Of a DNA stretch of 64,000 nucleotides, positions 62,537-64,000 are shown piece after piece; the first letter of the stretch is position 1, and each line of letters opens with the position of its first letter. The notes beneath the pieces are model-generated. The model saw nothing but the letters and a program-made list of their open reading frames with translations. It was not told the DNA's origin and did not search any database. The stretch spans positions 4,192,412 through 4,256,411 of the forward strand of contig NZ_CP132335.1 in NCBI RefSeq assembly GCF_030758295.1, read 5' to 3'. A program made the position numbers and the translations under genes. This DNA is from Pararhizobium sp. IMCC21322 (GTDB taxonomy: Bacteria > Pseudomonadota > Alphaproteobacteria > Rhizobiales > GCA-2746425).

Positions 62537-63826
62537 TTAATCATGAAACGGATCATGCACAAGAATTGTGTGATCCCGTTCTGGGCTGGTTGATAACATG
62601 GCAACCGGCGCGCCGATTAATTCTTCGATCCGGCGCACATATTTTATTGCCTGTGCAGGCAGTTCAGCCCAGCTTGTTGCACCGGCAGTGGTGGCATTCC
62701 ACCCTTCAAAACTTTCATAAATCGGCTCAACGCGACGCTGCCCGCCTTGTGAGGCAGGAAGATGATCGATCAATTCGCCATCAAGCCTGTAGCCGGTACA
62801 GATCTTGATTTCCTCAAGCCCGTCCAGAACATCAAGTTTGGTCAATGCAATGCCTGTCATCCCGTTGGTGCGAACGGTTTGGCGTACCAGCACCGCGTCA
62901 AACCAGCCACAGCGCCGTTTACGACCTGTAACGGTGCCCCATTCATTGCCGTGCTCACCCAGATACTCGCCGGTATCATTCAGCTGTTCCGTCGGAAAAG
63001 GCCCCTCACCAACCCGCGTCGTGTAGGCCTTGGTAATACCCAGAACGTAGCCGATCGCGCCAGGCCCAAGGCCAGACCCTGTGGCTGCTTGTCCCGCTGT
63101 CGTGTTGGAGGATGTGACGAACGGATACGTTCCGTGGTCGATGTCCAGCAACGCGCCCTGCGCGCCCTCAAACAGGATGCGCTTTCCGGCCCTGCGCTCG
63201 TCGTCGAGCAATTTCCACACAGTATCCATGTAAGGCAGAACTTCATCCGCGACCGATTCTAACTCGTCAAACAGGCTTTGTGGATCAATCTCGTCATAGC
63301 CAAGTCCGCGCCGAAGCGGATTATGATGGCTCAACAGACGGTCAATCTTGTCGGGCAATGTTTTCAGATTGGCCAGATCCATCACCCGGATTGCGCGCCG
63401 CCCAACCTTGTCTTCATATGCAGGCCCGATGCCGCGCTTGGTTGTACCTATTTTGGTACCGGTGTTTGAATTCTCGCGCACCGCATCCAGCTCGCGGTGC
63501 AAGGACAGGATCAGCGTTGCATTATCAGCAATACGCAAAACGCTGCGATCAATGATGATATCCTGCGCGCGCAGCCGTGCGATTTCTGCAACCAGCGCAT
63601 GCGGGTCAATGACGACGCCATTGCCAATGACCGATAGCTTGCCGCGCACCAGACCTGATGGCAGCAGGCTCAGCTTGTAGCTGACCCCATCAATGACCAA
63701 TGTATGTCCGGCGTTGTGCCCTCCCTGAAACCGAACCACGATATCCGCGCGTTCGGACAACCAGTCCACAATCTTACCCTTGCCTTCGTCGCCCCATTGC
63801 GAGCCGACGACAACCACATTGGCCAT
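62537..63826 (-). CDS. purA: adenylosuccinate synthetase
   Basis: The 429-residue enzyme has the GTP loop [20 protein letters not shown], the IMP site phrase [49 protein letters not shown] read in parts, and the KLDVLDGL motif. It makes adenylosuccinate from IMP and aspartate in purine synthesis. Length is normal. Confidence 0.98.
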   Translation of the reverse strand: MANVVVVGSQWGDEGKGKIVDWLSERADIVVRFQGGHNAGHTLVIDGVSYKLSLLPSGLVRGKLSVIGNGVVIDPHALVAEIARLRAQDIIIDRSVLRIADNATLILSLHRELDAVRENSNTGTKIGTTKRGIGPAYEDKVGRRAIRVMDLANLKTLPDKIDRLLSHHNPLRRGLGYDEIDPQSLFDELESVADEVLPYMDTVWKLLDDERRAGKRILFEGAQGALLDIDHGTYPFVTSSNTTAGQAATGSGLGPGAIGYVLGITKAYTTRVGEGPFPTEQLNDTGEYLGEHGNEWGTVTGRKRRCGWFDAVLVRQTVRTNGMTGIALTKLDVLDGLEEIKICTGYRLDGELIDHLPASQGGQRRVEPIYESFEGWNATTAGATSWAELPAQAIKYVRRIEELIGAPVAMLSTSPERDHTILVHDPFHD

Positions 63827-64000
63827 GTTGAAAGCCTCATATTAAAAAATTGAAATTCCCGGACTTTGCATCCAGCGCCCATGCGCATACGCAATTCCGA
63901 GCGCCTTGGCAAATCTGCAGGCAAGGAAAGTCCCGGTTTTAAACAAATTCATCCAAATTTTTCACAGCTTCCCTAAGGTTGGTTCATTCAGAGCGCTCAA
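63827..64000. other. upstream region of purA to window edge
   Basis: No gene can be supported in these 174 bp. The purA promoter probably lies here; no box was assigned. Confidence 0.5.

Overview
The window looks like a chromosomal segment of an alphaproteobacterium, most likely a marine or soil member of the Hyphomicrobiales (Rhizobiales). The signs are a CtrA master regulator with ChpT phosphotransferase beside it, an EipA/DUF1134 envelope protein next to a membrane-anchored coiled-coil protein of rhizobial type, an RpoH of alphaproteobacterial form, GANTC and TTAACCAT sites in front of ctrA, and several alphaproteobacterial palindromic repeats. No rRNA, tRNA or CRISPR array was seen.

Layout. 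1-8.6 kb: end of a sensor kinase, an SBF-like transporter, a TAXI-type TRAP operon, an ABC-2 exporter pair, and CbiM under a cobalamin riboswitch. 8.6-13.8 kb: a decaying island with a broken PcaQ-like regulator and a two-gene anti-phage-like pair (DUF4297/Cap4-type nuclease plus Rad50-like ATPase). The nuclease gene is split by an IS3-family element and the ATPase gene is frameshifted at a G8 tract. 14.2-26 kb: FAD monooxygenase and MOSC protein, secreted 5'-nucleotidase, a DctQ-DctM TRAP pair with a 265-bp MITE-like insertion between the genes, HlyU, sulfotransferase-like protein, a broken GNAT gene, an ornithine cyclodeaminase homologue, a flavin-fold protein, a DctP protein and an Asp/Glu racemase homologue.

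26-37.7 kb: a sulfur-oxidation (sox) cluster. A leftward arm soxS-soxR-soxT-soxE-soxF and a rightward arm soxV-W-X-Y-Z-A-B share a control region. A second SoxT and a Tat-exported metallo-hydrolase lie at the far side. No soxCD is present, so SoxXA, SoxYZ and SoxB would be expected to leave sulfane sulfur on SoxY. Four dyads of the form ATATTC-N8-GAATAT lie at the cluster promoters and are candidate SoxR operators.

37.8-54 kb: GNAT, SDR and PqiA-like genes, fliJ-fliI, ctrA with its control region, a CheA-like hybrid kinase, chpT, a YHS protein, eipA and its coiled-coil neighbour, a diheme peroxidase, an EF-hand protein, a DUF6476-like membrane protein and an RluD-type pseudouridine synthase whose start codons overlap on opposite strands, and rpoH. 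53.7-64 kb: an alpha/beta hydrolase relic, two metallo-hydrolases, a HAD phosphatase, small redox and glyoxalase-like proteins, a TPP-riboswitch-controlled ThiXY-type transporter, a large Pro-rich membrane protein and purA. Five genes in the window are disrupted. At least two of these events (the IS3 insertion and the hydrolase deletion) cannot be simple base-calling errors.
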